A model generated the notes under the pieces. That model made no database searches. It was given only the letters and a program-made list of their open reading frames with translations, and was not told the origin of the DNA. From positions 1-64,000 of the forward strand of contig CAXMOL010000106.1 of assembly GCA_964194935.1 (NCBI GenBank): a DNA stretch of 64,000 nt, written 5' to 3'. Each line of letters begins with the position of its first letter. Position 1 is the first letter of the stretch. This stretch comes from JACZWZ01 sp964194935 (GTDB taxonomy: Bacteria > Actinomycetota > Acidimicrobiia > Spongiisociales > UBA11373). A program made the position numbers and the translations under genes. This document shows positions 24,745 to 32,739 of the stretch, piece after piece.

Positions 24745-27410
24745 TGATCAGCGGCCATGCGTCGCAGCACCATGTGGAGAATGCCGCCGTGGCGGAGGTA
24801 CTCGACTTCCACCGGGGTGTCGACTCTGGCCACCGTGGCGAATTCGATCACTTCACCGTCGGCTCTCGTGGCTCGGACATTGATCTCTTGTCGAGGCGTC
24901 AGGTCATCGTCGACGGCGATGTCGTAGGACTCGGTTCCATCGATGCCGTATGTGGCGGCATTGGTTCCGGGAAGGAAGGTGAGGGGGAGAACCCCCATCA
25001 TCACCAGGTTGGAGCGGTGGATCCGCTCGAATGAGTCGACGATGACCGCTCTCACTCCGAGCAGATAGGCGCCCTTGGCGGCCCAGTCGCGGCTCGAACC
25101 CATTCCGTAGTCCTTGCCGCCGATGACCAGCAGCGGAATACCGGCATCCCGATAGGAAAGCGATGCCTCGTACACCGTCTTGACGTTGTCGTCCGTGAAA
25201 TCGGTCGTAAACCCGCCTTCGGTTCCTGGAGCCAACTCGTTGCGGATTCGTATGTTGGCAAAGGTGCCTCTGGTCATGACCAAGTCGTTGCCACGCCGCG
25301 ATCCGTAGGAGTTGAACATGGATCGCTCGATCTGGCGATCGGCGAGGAACTGGCCGGCCGGAGTGTCTGGTCCTATGGCCCCGGCCGGGCTGATGTGGTC
25401 GGTGGTCACGGAATCACCCAGCTTGAGCAAGGCTCGGGCCCCTGCGATCGGGGCAATCGGTGCCGGAACCTCGCCGAGATCGGCGAAGAACGGCGGTTCC
25501 TGGATGTAGGTGCTGGTTTCTTCCCAAGCAAAGAGGTCACCACCGGAGACTTCGATTGCTTTCCACTCGTCGGCCCCTTCGAACACGGCTCCGTATTGCC
25601 GGCTGAACTGATCGCTGGACACTGTGGCGGCGACGATTGCAGAGATCTCCTCCTGGGTCGGCCAGATATCCCGCAGTAGTACATCGTTGCCGTTGGAGTC
25701 CACTCCTATCGGATCGGTGGTGAGATCGATGTCCACGGTCCCGGCGATCGCATAGGCGACCACCAGAGGAGGCGAAGCAAGGTAGTTGGCCCTTACGTCT
25801 GGGCTGATTCGCCCTTCGAAGTTCCGGTTTCCCGACAGCACTGAGGCAACAACGACATTGCCTTCGTGCACGGCGGCGCTGATCTCGGCCGGCAGTGGTC
25901 CAGAGTTGCCGATGCACGTCGTGCACCCGTAGCCGACAAGAAAGAAGCCGAGTGCTTCGAGGTCGGCGGTCAATCCGGCCGCTCCCAGGTATTCGGTCAC
26001 GACCTTGGACCCGGGGGCAAACGAGGTCTTTACCCATGGTTTGCGGTTTAGTCCCTTCTCGCGGGCTTTGCGGGCGATAAGTCCTGCACCGACCATGACG
26101 TCCGGGTTCGACGTGTTGGTGCAGGACGTGATTGCTGCGATCACCACGTCACCAGTGGAGAGATCGAAATCGCCGTCAGCGCTGGAGACGGCGATCGGGT
26201 CGTCGTTGCGGTTGGCAAAGGTGGTGTCGAGGCCTGCTCTCCAGGTCTGTTGCATTGCTCCGAGATCGATCCGATCCTGCGGTCGCTTGGGACCGGCAAG
26301 CGATGGCTCGACCGTCCCCATGTCCAGCTCGACAATGCTCGAATAGGTGATGTCGTGTGACTCGTCTCGCCACAAACCCTGTAAGCGGTAGTACTGCTCC
26401 ACGGTCTCGACGAGTGCTTCGTCGCGTCCGGTCAGGCGCAGGTACTTGGTGGTCTGCTCGTCTACCGGGAAGTAGCCGACGGTGGCTCCGTATTCCGGGG
26501 CCATGTTGGCAATGGTCGCCCGGTTGGCCAGTGGCATGTCGGCCAATCCCGCCCCGAAGAACTCGACGAATTTTCCGACGACGCCGTGGGCGCGCAGCAT
26601 CTGGGTGACCCGCAGTACCAGGTCGGTGGCGGTCGTCCCCTCCGGAAGACTCCCGGTGAGACGGAATCCGACGACCTCGGGAACCAGCATGAAGATTGGC
26701 TGGCCGACCATCGCGGCCTCAGCTTCGATGCCGCCGACACCCCAGCCGAGTACTCCAAGACCATTGATCATCGTGGTGTGCGAGTCGGTGCCCACCAGTG
26801 AATCCGGGTAGAGGCGGCCATCTTCGTCCCACACCACTTTTGCCAGATATTCGAGATTTACTTGATGGACGATGCCTGTGGATGGGGGCACCACTCGGAA
26901 GTTGGAGAAGGCCTGTTGTCCCCACTTGAGGAATTCGTACCGTTCTTGGTTTCGTTCGAACTCCCGGTCGCTGTTGATCTTTAGAGCGAGCGGTGAATTG
27001 AAGGCATCGACCTGCACCGAGTGGTCGATAACGAGGTCGGATTGCACCTGCGGGTTTACGAGTTGGGCAGCGGACTCGTCTCCTGTCATACGGACGATCG
27101 CGGATCGCATCGCGGCGAGATCCACGACGGCCGGCACACCTGTGAAGTCTTGGAGTACGACCCGCCCAGGACGGAAGGCAATCTCGGTCTCCTCGACTTT
27201 GGACGCGTCATAGCCGGCCAGAGCTTGTACGTCTTCATCCGTGATTGTGTGACCGTCGTGGTTGCGCAGCACGGCCTCGAGCAGCACCTTTATGGAGTAG
27301 GGGAGCGCGTTGATATCGGCGATGGTCGACAACGCACCGATGCGGAAGATCTCCCGTTGCCCGAGGGGCGTTTCGATCGTCTCCCGGGCGCTGAATGGGT
27401 CCTGCGTCAT
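24741..27410 (-). CDS. acnA: aconitate hydratase
   Basis: An 889-residue AcnA/IRP-type aconitase that interconverts citrate and isocitrate in the TCA cycle through a [4Fe-4S] cluster. The cluster cysteines lie in ITSCTNTSNPDVMVGAG and GYGCTTCIGNSGPL. VGTDSHTTMINGLGVLGWGVGG is a strong signature of the N-terminal half, and the swivelling C-terminal domain shows NSYGSRRGNDLVMTRGTFAN and GGKDYGMGSSRDWAAKG. The length is standard. It is the first gene of a minus-strand run continuing into menC by overlap, and is divergent from lemA with a 97-base gap. Confidence 0.97.
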   Translation of the reverse strand: MTQDPFSARETIETPLGQREIFRIGALSTIADINALPYSIKVLLEAVLRNHDGHTITDEDVQALAGYDASKVEETEIAFRPGRVVLQDFTGVPAVVDLAAMRSAIVRMTGDESAAQLVNPQVQSDLVIDHSVQVDAFNSPLALKINSDREFERNQERYEFLKWGQQAFSNFRVVPPSTGIVHQVNLEYLAKVVWDEDGRLYPDSLVGTDSHTTMINGLGVLGWGVGGIEAEAAMVGQPIFMLVPEVVGFRLTGSLPEGTTATDLVLRVTQMLRAHGVVGKFVEFFGAGLADMPLANRATIANMAPEYGATVGYFPVDEQTTKYLRLTGRDEALVETVEQYYRLQGLWRDESHDITYSSIVELDMGTVEPSLAGPKRPQDRIDLGAMQQTWRAGLDTTFANRNDDPIAVSSADGDFDLSTGDVVIAAITSCTNTSNPDVMVGAGLIARKAREKGLNRKPWVKTSFAPGSKVVTEYLGAAGLTADLEALGFFLVGYGCTTCIGNSGPLPAEISAAVHEGNVVVASVLSGNRNFEGRISPDVRANYLASPPLVVAYAIAGTVDIDLTTDPIGVDSNGNDVLLRDIWPTQEEISAIVAATVSSDQFSRQYGAVFEGADEWKAIEVSGGDLFAWEETSTYIQEPPFFADLGEVPAPIAPIAGARALLKLGDSVTTDHISPAGAIGPDTPAGQFLADRQIERSMFNSYGSRRGNDLVMTRGTFANIRIRNELAPGTEGGFTTDFTDDNVKTVYEASLSYRDAGIPLLVIGGKDYGMGSSRDWAAKGAYLLGVRAVIVDSFERIHRSNLVMMGVLPLTFLPGTNAATYGIDGTESYDIAVDDDLTPRQEINVRATRADGEVIEFATVARVDTPVEVEYLRHGGILHMVLRRMAADH

Positions 27411-27507
27411 GGGGTGGTCCTTCGTTGGCTCACCGCCGAGTCTACGAACACTTGGGTCTGAGGCGACATGGCACGCTGCGATCGGGTTGCGCGATTACGC
27501 TCAGTCC

Positions 27508-28053
27508 ATGGCAGTAATCATTGGCGTCGTTGCTGGTGTCCTTCTGTTGGGTGCCATTGCGATCTATAACCGCCTGATCCGGCTTCGGAATCGAACAGAC
27601 AACGCATGGTCCCAGGTCGATGTACAGCTGAAGAGGCGCTACGACCTGATCCCGAATCTCATCGAAACGGTGAAGGGCTACGCCTCACACGAGCGCGAAA
27701 CGTTTGAAGCCGTGGTCAGAGCCCGGGCTGCGGCTCAAGAGGCAGGCACGGTGGAGCAACAGGCCCAGGCGGAGGACTTCCTTACCGGGGCGCTGCGCAA
27801 GTTGTTCGCCTTGGCCGAGGACTATCCGGAGTTGCGGGCCAGCGAGAACTTCCGCAGCTTGCAGGCCGACCTGTCGGAGACAGAGAACAAGATCTCGGTC
27901 GCCCGACAGATCTACAACGACACGACCTTGTCCTACAACAACGCAGTGCAGACGGTCCCGTCGAATCTTGTCGCTGGGATGTTCGGGTTCGTAGCACGCG
28001 AGTATTTCGAGGTCGAGAACGATGCCCGGTCCGCTCCGGAGGTGAGCTTCTGA
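27508..28053 (+). CDS. lemA: LemA family protein
   Basis: A 181-residue protein with one N-terminal membrane helix (residues 3-22) followed by a four-helix bundle. Diagnostic stretches are RLRNRTDNAWSQVDVQLKRR with YDLIPNLIETVKGYASHE, and YNDTTLSYNNAVQTVPSNL near the C terminus. The function of LemA is not well defined; it often pairs with DUF2207 or TPM-domain proteins, and the DUF2207 gene follows here with overlapping stop and start. ATG at 27508 is chosen because the upstream open frame lies over the acnA promoter region. Confidence 0.92.
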   Translation: MAVIIGVVAGVLLLGAIAIYNRLIRLRNRTDNAWSQVDVQLKRRYDLIPNLIETVKGYASHERETFEAVVRARAAAQEAGTVEQQAQAEDFLTGALRKLFALAEDYPELRASENFRSLQADLSETENKISVARQIYNDTTLSYNNAVQTVPSNLVAGMFGFVAREYFEVENDARSAPEVSF

Positions 28054-29930
28054 AGCGAGCGCTCGCTGTCGCGGCTTTTGTCGCGCTGCTGAGCGCCCTC
28101 GCAATTCCGGCTGCGTTGGCGAAGTCGTTTCGGATCACAAACGCTCGTGTCATCGTCGGTGTCCACGACGACGGCTCGGTCACCGTCGCCGAGCATTTGA
28201 CCTTTTCGTTCGACGGAACCTTTCAGGGCGCGTATCGCGATATTCCGATCCGGCCCGGCGAGGTTATGACCAACATCGAGGTCTCTGAGAACGCGGTCGC
28301 ATACACCTCTGGTGCTCCTACGGCACTCGGATCGACCGGTGAGCCTGGTACCTATGGAGTCGAAAACCTTGGTTCGAGGGTTCGGGTGGTGTGGCATTAC
28401 CGCGCTACCGACGAAAGGCGAACCTTTACCGTCACCTACCGCATGCAAGGCCTTGCCGTTGCCTATGACGACATCGTCGACGTAAACCTGAAGGTGTGGG
28501 GAGACGAGTGGGATTTCGCTCTCAACGCGGTAGAGGCTGAGATGCTGCTGCCTGATGGCGCCGGCTCTGGCGATGTTCGGGTGTGGGGCCATCCGGCCTC
28601 TGTAGATGGAGTAACCGACCTCGGGTCCGACGGAGTCTCTCCGACACTGGTGGCGACGGATGTTCCGAATCGGCAATTCGTAGAATTCCGGGTCACCTTT
28701 CCTCGCTCGCTACTCACTTCTACCGAGGGGGCCTCGGTAGTGCGAGGAGTCGGTCTGCAGAGCGTTCTAGCCGAGGAGGCCGCGCTCGAGGTCCGCGCTG
28801 TGGACGACGCTGCGAATGCTGCTCATTTCGTGCACGAACGCAACATCACGTTGCTCACGCTGCTGCTCTTCTTGGTGCCGATACCGCTTGTCTACCTGTG
28901 GGGATTTCGGCGCTACGGCAAGGAACCACGTATCGAATACGACCAGGACTATGAGCATTCCATACCGACAGCCCACCGCCCTGCTGTCGTGGGTGCGATG
29001 GTTTCGCAGGGGGCGGCCGATGAGGCCGAATTCACGGCGACCCTTTTCGATCTGATTCGGCGTGGCGTGTTCGTAGCGGAGCCGACGTCGGTCGAGCACC
29101 GCACCTGGGGAGGGCTGAAGAGCGAAACCGTGTCGGATCTCGAGATCGGTCTTGGCGACACCGAGCAATCCCTGAAGGCCTACGAGCGGTCAGTGGTGAC
29201 TGTCGTAACCCGCGTCGTGGCCGACGGTCCGCAGCCGCTGATGGAGTTTCGCAAGAAGATTCGAGAGGATGCAGCCGAGAACGCCACTACCTATCGCTCG
29301 TTTCGCGAGAAGGTTGAACAGGCTGTGACATCCGCCGGCCTTTTGGAGCCGGTCTCGCGTTTTAGCGGGCCAGGAACCATCTTCGTCACCTTTATCGCGC
29401 TTGGCTTGATCGGGTGGTTTGTGGCTGCGCCCATCGTTGATTCAGTTATCGAGTCGATCGACTTGTTTCTCCTCCGATTCGGGATCGTCGTGCTCGGTGT
29501 GTTCTCCCTGGTATTGACATTGTTATTGGCGGCGCGTCGTTCGATCTGGGTGCGCCGGACAACACAAGGCGCACTGGCCAATGCCAGGTGGCTCGCCTTT
29601 AAGCGCTATCTGGAGGACTTCAGCCGACTCCAGGAGGCGCCGCCGATGTCCCTCGTCCTATGGGAGGACTACCTGGTGTACGGCATTGCCCTCGGAGTCG
29701 CCGAGGATGTCCTGGAGGCCGCTCGGCTGGGTGCACCAGAGGAGGTGCACACCAGCAACCTCTATTGGTATGGAACCCATGGATACGGGGGCCATTCATC
29801 AAACGCCATTTCCGGCATCGCAAGTGCACTGAACGGCGCCTTTGCCCCACCGTCCTCGTCGGGCGGCGGCGGTGGTTTCTCGGGCGGCGGCGGTGGCGGC
29901 GGCGGTGGCGGTGGCGGAGGTGCTTGGTAG
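28050..29930 (+). CDS. DUF2207 membrane protein with probable CTG start
   Basis: A 626-residue envelope protein. A signal peptide ending in PAALA precedes the extracellular DUF2207 region, with TNARVIVGVHDDGSVTVAEH near residue 30 and AYRDIPIRPGE near 60. Membrane helices lie around residues 275 and 440-490, and the tail is a glycine-rich run typical of the family. No ATG, GTG or TTG gives the complete signal peptide: the first in-frame TTG at 28116 would remove it. CTG at 28050 has GGAGGTGA just upstream and overlaps the lemA stop (CTGA), so I take it as the start. It forms a unit with lemA; function unknown. Confidence 0.83.
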   Translation: MKRALAVAAFVALLSALAIPAALAKSFRITNARVIVGVHDDGSVTVAEHLTFSFDGTFQGAYRDIPIRPGEVMTNIEVSENAVAYTSGAPTALGSTGEPGTYGVENLGSRVRVVWHYRATDERRTFTVTYRMQGLAVAYDDIVDVNLKVWGDEWDFALNAVEAEMLLPDGAGSGDVRVWGHPASVDGVTDLGSDGVSPTLVATDVPNRQFVEFRVTFPRSLLTSTEGASVVRGVGLQSVLAEEAALEVRAVDDAANAAHFVHERNITLLTLLLFLVPIPLVYLWGFRRYGKEPRIEYDQDYEHSIPTAHRPAVVGAMVSQGAADEAEFTATLFDLIRRGVFVAEPTSVEHRTWGGLKSETVSDLEIGLGDTEQSLKAYERSVVTVVTRVVADGPQPLMEFRKKIREDAAENATTYRSFREKVEQAVTSAGLLEPVSRFSGPGTIFVTFIALGLIGWFVAAPIVDSVIESIDLFLLRFGIVVLGVFSLVLTLLLAARRSIWVRRTTQGALANARWLAFKRYLEDFSRLQEAPPMSLVLWEDYLVYGIALGVAEDVLEAARLGAPEEVHTSNLYWYGTHGYGGHSSNAISGIASALNGAFAPPSSSGGGGGFSGGGGGGGGGGGGGAW

Positions 29931-29991
29931 GCCCGTCGGAGTCGAACCGAAGCCTCGGTACCATCTCTCGCCCCGAACCCGAGGACCCGTC

Positions 29992-31077
29992 GTGACCGAT
30001 CTAGCCGAGCTTCGCAAGGCCGTGGACAGCGTCGTCGATCCGTCCCTGCGGCGGAACCTGGCCGAACTGGGGATGGTCCGCGAGGTCGTTGTTGAAGACT
30101 CGACGGCACGGGTGGGTGTCGCGGTGCCGACACCGGTCTGGCCTGTTCAGGTACTAGGCGAGAAGATCGCCGCTGCCGTAAAGGAATTCGACGACATAGG
30201 CGATGTCGCCGTCGATATCGCGATCATGACCGAAGCCGATGTTGCCGCGCTAGCGGCGCGGCTCAAAGACGAGGGCACAGCTGGTGGACCTGGTTCAAGA
30301 ACGAGGGTGATTGCTGTTGCCTCGGGCAAGGGAGGGGTCGGCAAGTCCTCGGTGACCGCCAACACTGCGGTAGCGCTGGCGGCACTTGGGCACGACGTCG
30401 GAGTCATCGACGCAGATGTCTGGGGTTACTCCATCCCCAAGATGCTCGGAATCACCGATCCGCCCACCGCCTTGGGCGACTTGATCATTGCACCCGCTGC
30501 CCACGGAGTACGGGCGATCTCGATGGACTACTTCGTTGGTGAGGACCAGGCAGTCGTTTGGCGTGGCCCGATGCTGCACAAGGCGCTCGAGCAGTTCCTC
30601 AACGACGTCTGGTGGGACGAACCGGAGTATCTGTTGATCGATATGCCGCCGGGGACCGGAGATGTCGCGATTTCAATTTCTCAGTTTCTCCCGAGATCGC
30701 AGGCGATCGTGGTCACCACCCCGCAGCCCACCGCACAGCGGGTCGCCAAGCGTGCAGCCGAGATGGCGGCCAAGGTGAACCAGGACGTATTGGGTGTAGT
30801 TGAAAACATGTCGTGGTTTGCAGGCGATGACGGCAAGCGATACCCGATCTTTGGAAGTGGCGGTGGAGCAGAGCTGGCCGAGGAGTTGGGGGTTCCTTTG
30901 CTGGGGAGCATTCCGCTGGTCACCGCCCTGCGCGAAGGCGCCGACCGAGGCGAACCGGTGTACGTGGCAAGCCCGGACTCTGAGGCGGCAGCAGCATTCG
31001 ATGCGATTGCGAGCGCAATCGAGGCCTCGCGGCCCCGGGTCCGCACCCATCCCGACCTGGTGATCAAGAGCGACTGA
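29992..31077 (+). CDS. mrp: Mrp/NBP35-family iron-sulfur carrier ATPase
   Basis: A 361-residue P-loop ATPase that carries or inserts iron-sulfur clusters. The N-terminal MIP18-like domain (residues 1-90) includes AVDSVVDPSLRRNLAELGM. The deviant Walker A is IAVASGKGGVGKSSVTANTA; DADVWGYSIPKMLG and LIDMPPGTGDVAIS follow. NMSWF replaces the CXXC motif region found in many Mrp proteins; I see no CXXC near the expected position, as in several actinobacterial forms. GTG at 29992 with GAGGA upstream is preferred to the open frame at 29842, which lies over the glycine codons of DUF2207. Confidence 0.9.
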   Translation: MTDLAELRKAVDSVVDPSLRRNLAELGMVREVVVEDSTARVGVAVPTPVWPVQVLGEKIAAAVKEFDDIGDVAVDIAIMTEADVAALAARLKDEGTAGGPGSRTRVIAVASGKGGVGKSSVTANTAVALAALGHDVGVIDADVWGYSIPKMLGITDPPTALGDLIIAPAAHGVRAISMDYFVGEDQAVVWRGPMLHKALEQFLNDVWWDEPEYLLIDMPPGTGDVAISISQFLPRSQAIVVTTPQPTAQRVAKRAAEMAAKVNQDVLGVVENMSWFAGDDGKRYPIFGSGGGAELAEELGVPLLGSIPLVTALREGADRGEPVYVASPDSEAAAAFDAIASAIEASRPRVRTHPDLVIKSD

Positions 31078-31085
31078 AGTAGCCG

Positions 31086-31328
31086 TCAGTCGGAGGTCTC
31101 GGCTCCGCGTAGCGTCGACATGATTTCCTTGCATGTCGGGCAAATCGGGTAGCGGTCGGGATCCCGGTTGGGAATCCACTTCTTGCCGCAGAGCGCCATC
31201 ACTTCCATGCCCTCGACGTTGCTGCGCACGATGTCTGCCTTGCGCACGTAGTGGGCGAAGCGGTCGTGATCTCCATTGCCGTGATCAAGGCGCTTGTCCG
31301 TCTCGGTTCGGGTCGTAGTCTCGGTCAC
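31086..31328 (-). CDS. DUF3039 protein
   Basis: An 80-residue protein of the small actinobacterial DUF3039 family. The core is RFAHYVRKADIVRSNVEGME with VMALCGKKWIPNRDPDRYPI and CPTCKEI; the cysteine of LCGKKW and the CPTC pair could bind zinc or an iron-sulfur cluster. The function is unknown. The start is GTG at 31328, giving the usual polar N terminus; it lies inside a long hairpin. It is convergent with mrp (eight bases apart) and divergent from the DUF3107 gene. Confidence 0.85.
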   Translation of the reverse strand: MTETTTRTETDKRLDHGNGDHDRFAHYVRKADIVRSNVEGMEVMALCGKKWIPNRDPDRYPICPTCKEIMSTLRGAETSD

Positions 31329-31345
31329 GGGACCGAGACTACGAC
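31312..31345. promoter_or_regulatory. 15-bp perfect inverted repeat around the DUF3039 start codon
   Basis: GTCGTAGTCTCGGTC (31312-31326) is exactly complementary to the bases at 31331-31345, with the four-base loop ACGG. In the minus-strand transcript the GTG start straddles the loop and 3' arm, so the folded RNA would hide the start and part of the ribosome-binding area. In the DNA it is also a near-palindromic operator candidate. Confidence 0.6.
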
Positions 31346-31386
31346 GAAGGCTCGATCGCAGCGAGTGCCGGCCTACTATGCGCGCC

Positions 31387-31623
31387 ATGAGTGACTCCAC
31401 CACCGTCCAGGTCAAGATTGGCGTGACCTTTGCGCCGCGAGAGATCGAATTAGAGATCGAAGACGTCGATGCCTTCGTCTCCGACTTCGAAGCTGCAATG
31501 GCGAGCGAGTCGCAGGTGTGGTGGATCACCGACCTCGATGGCCGCCGGCGGGGCCTGGTCGTCGACAAGGTCTCCTATGTGGACATCGAGGCGGAGCGGG
31601 ACCGCACCATCGGTTTCGGATAG
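31387..31623 (+). CDS. DUF3107 protein
   Basis: A 78-residue actinobacterial protein with the DUF3107 pattern: VQVKIGVTFAPREIELEIED at the start, then a central helix, and VDKVSYVDIEAE near the end. The small alpha/beta domain has no known activity. ATG at 31387 is the likely start; ATG at 31378 is an alternative. Occurrence beside DUF3039 and whiB is typical of Actinobacteria and is a main reason for placing the organism there. A short hairpin follows its stop. Confidence 0.85.
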   Translation: MSDSTTVQVKIGVTFAPREIELEIEDVDAFVSDFEAAMASESQVWWITDLDGRRRGLVVDKVSYVDIEAERDRTIGFG

Positions 31624-31642
31624 CGAGTCTTCAATGAAGGAA

Positions 31643-31662
31643 GCCTCGCCGAGTGGCGAGGC
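31643..31662. terminator. probable bidirectional terminator hairpin
   Basis: GCCTCGCC (31643-31650) pairs with GGCGAGGC (31655-31662) over the loop GAGT. It lies between the convergent DUF3107 and whiB genes. There is no long T run on either side, as is common for terminators in GC-rich Actinobacteria. Confidence 0.5.
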
Positions 31663-31706
31663 CTCATTCGATTCGGGATTCCCCCCGGTTGAAGTACGTC
31701 GGTGCG

Positions 31707-31973
31707 CTAGGAAGCGCGACGACGCCGCTCAGCGAGCCAGCGCTTGCGAAGTCGCCTGCGCTCGTCCTCTGCGTAGGCACCCCATACCCCGGCTTCCTGG
31801 TTGGTCTCCAGGGCGTAGTTCAGGCACTCCTCTTGGACTGAGCATGTCGAACAAATCTCCTTAGCGGACTCGATCTGATCGACGGCTGGACCGGTGGTCC
31901 CGATCGGGAAGAAAAGACCCGGCTCCGAATAACGGCAGGCCGAGAGTTCTCTCCAATCGGTGATAGTCAGCAT
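31707..31973 (-). CDS. WhiB-family iron-sulfur transcription factor, WhiB1-like
   Basis: An 88-residue WhiB protein. The four cluster cysteines are in WRELSACRYSEPGLFFPIG (first) and AKEICSTCSVQEECLNYAL (the remaining three). The G[VI]WGG-type turn reads AGVWGAYAEDERR, followed by a basic tail RKRWLAERRRR that may contact DNA. The length and the LFFPIG stretch point to the WhiB1/WhmE class, which controls essential genes and senses nitric oxide. ATG at 31973 gives the standard start; the longer frame is rejected. A perfect CRP-type site lies 40 bases upstream of the start. Confidence 0.92.
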   Translation of the reverse strand: MLTITDWRELSACRYSEPGLFFPIGTTGPAVDQIESAKEICSTCSVQEECLNYALETNQEAGVWGAYAEDERRRLRKRWLAERRRRAS

Positions 31974-32012
31974 TGGTTTCTTTCTGTCTTTGCGTAACGA
32001 AACGGCCTTGAA

Positions 32013-32028
32013 TGTGAATGCATTCACA
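32013..32028. promoter_or_regulatory. perfect CRP-type operator upstream of whiB
   Basis: The 16-base palindrome TGTGAATGCATTCACA matches the CRP/FNR-superfamily consensus TGTGA-N6-TCACA exactly. It lies 40 bases upstream of the whiB ATG and 142 bases before the divergent YqeY gene. In Mycobacterium tuberculosis, whiB1 is controlled by the cAMP receptor protein Rv3676 through sites of this type, so the same wiring is inferred here. Confidence 0.7.
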
Positions 32029-32169
32029 AGCCGCCCAGCAACGATAGGTGCAGTGGTGCGGAGGGTCAAGCAGTTTTTTGAAACCCGACTCCGAATCGAT
32101 CGTCAAATTCATGCTCCCCACGACAGATTCGCAGGAACAATGCCGTTCTGCGGTTACGATTTCGTCGTT

Positions 32170-32634
32170 ATGTCTATCCACGACGAGCTCATCGAGGAGC
32201 TCAAAGATGCCATGCGGGCCCAAGACAGGCGTCGTCTCGACGTCATTCGACAGGTCGAAACGGAGGTGTCGCGCTCCCGTTCCGAGAAGGGCTTTAGCGG
32301 TGATCCGCAAAGTGACGAGCTGTATGCAAATGTGATCGCCGCCTATGTGAAGAAGATGGATAAGGCCCGCGAGGAATTCGTCGCCGCCGGCGAGCGTGGT
32401 GTCGAACAGGCGGAGAAACTGGCATACGAGGTCGAATACCTCGATCGCTGGGTTGCGAGGTCGCTCTCCGAGACCGAGACGGCGGAGGTGGTCCGGGTGG
32501 CGATCATGGAACTAAAGGCGAGCGATCCGAAGCAGATGGGCCAGGTGATCGGGCACATTATGAAGAATGGCCCCGGCGGGATGGATGGAGCCGTGGTGAG
32601 CCGCCTTGTAAGGGAAACACTCGAAGCCGGGTAA
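32170..32634 (+). CDS. GatB/YqeY domain protein
   Basis: A 154-residue helical protein of the YqeY family, related to the tail domain of the tRNA amidotransferase subunit GatB. The N-terminal helix MSIHDELIEELKDAMRAQDR, the linker RRRLDVIRQVETEV, and the C-terminal KQMGQVIGHIMKNGPGGMDG-like motif with VVSRLVRE are typical. Its role is unclear; binding of tRNA or of an enzyme partner is assumed from the GatB relationship. ATG at 32170 is chosen; the upstream open frame covers the whiB promoter. Confidence 0.88.
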   Translation: MSIHDELIEELKDAMRAQDRRRLDVIRQVETEVSRSRSEKGFSGDPQSDELYANVIAAYVKKMDKAREEFVAAGERGVEQAEKLAYEVEYLDRWVARSLSETETAEVVRVAIMELKASDPKQMGQVIGHIMKNGPGGMDGAVVSRLVRETLEAG

Positions 32635-32739
32635 CCCAGTGTGTTGACCCGGCGGCCAGTTTTGTCGCAATCGCCGTTCCCCGGTGGGCCCGGTCGGAAA
32701 TACGGAACCAGCTAGGTTTGCCGCAGCAGGAGGGGAACT

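Noticed and set aside
29842..29991. 50-codon N-terminal extension of Mrp
   Set aside because: It reads the glycine codons of the DUF2207 tail in another frame; GTG at 29992 has a ribosome site and gives the normal start.
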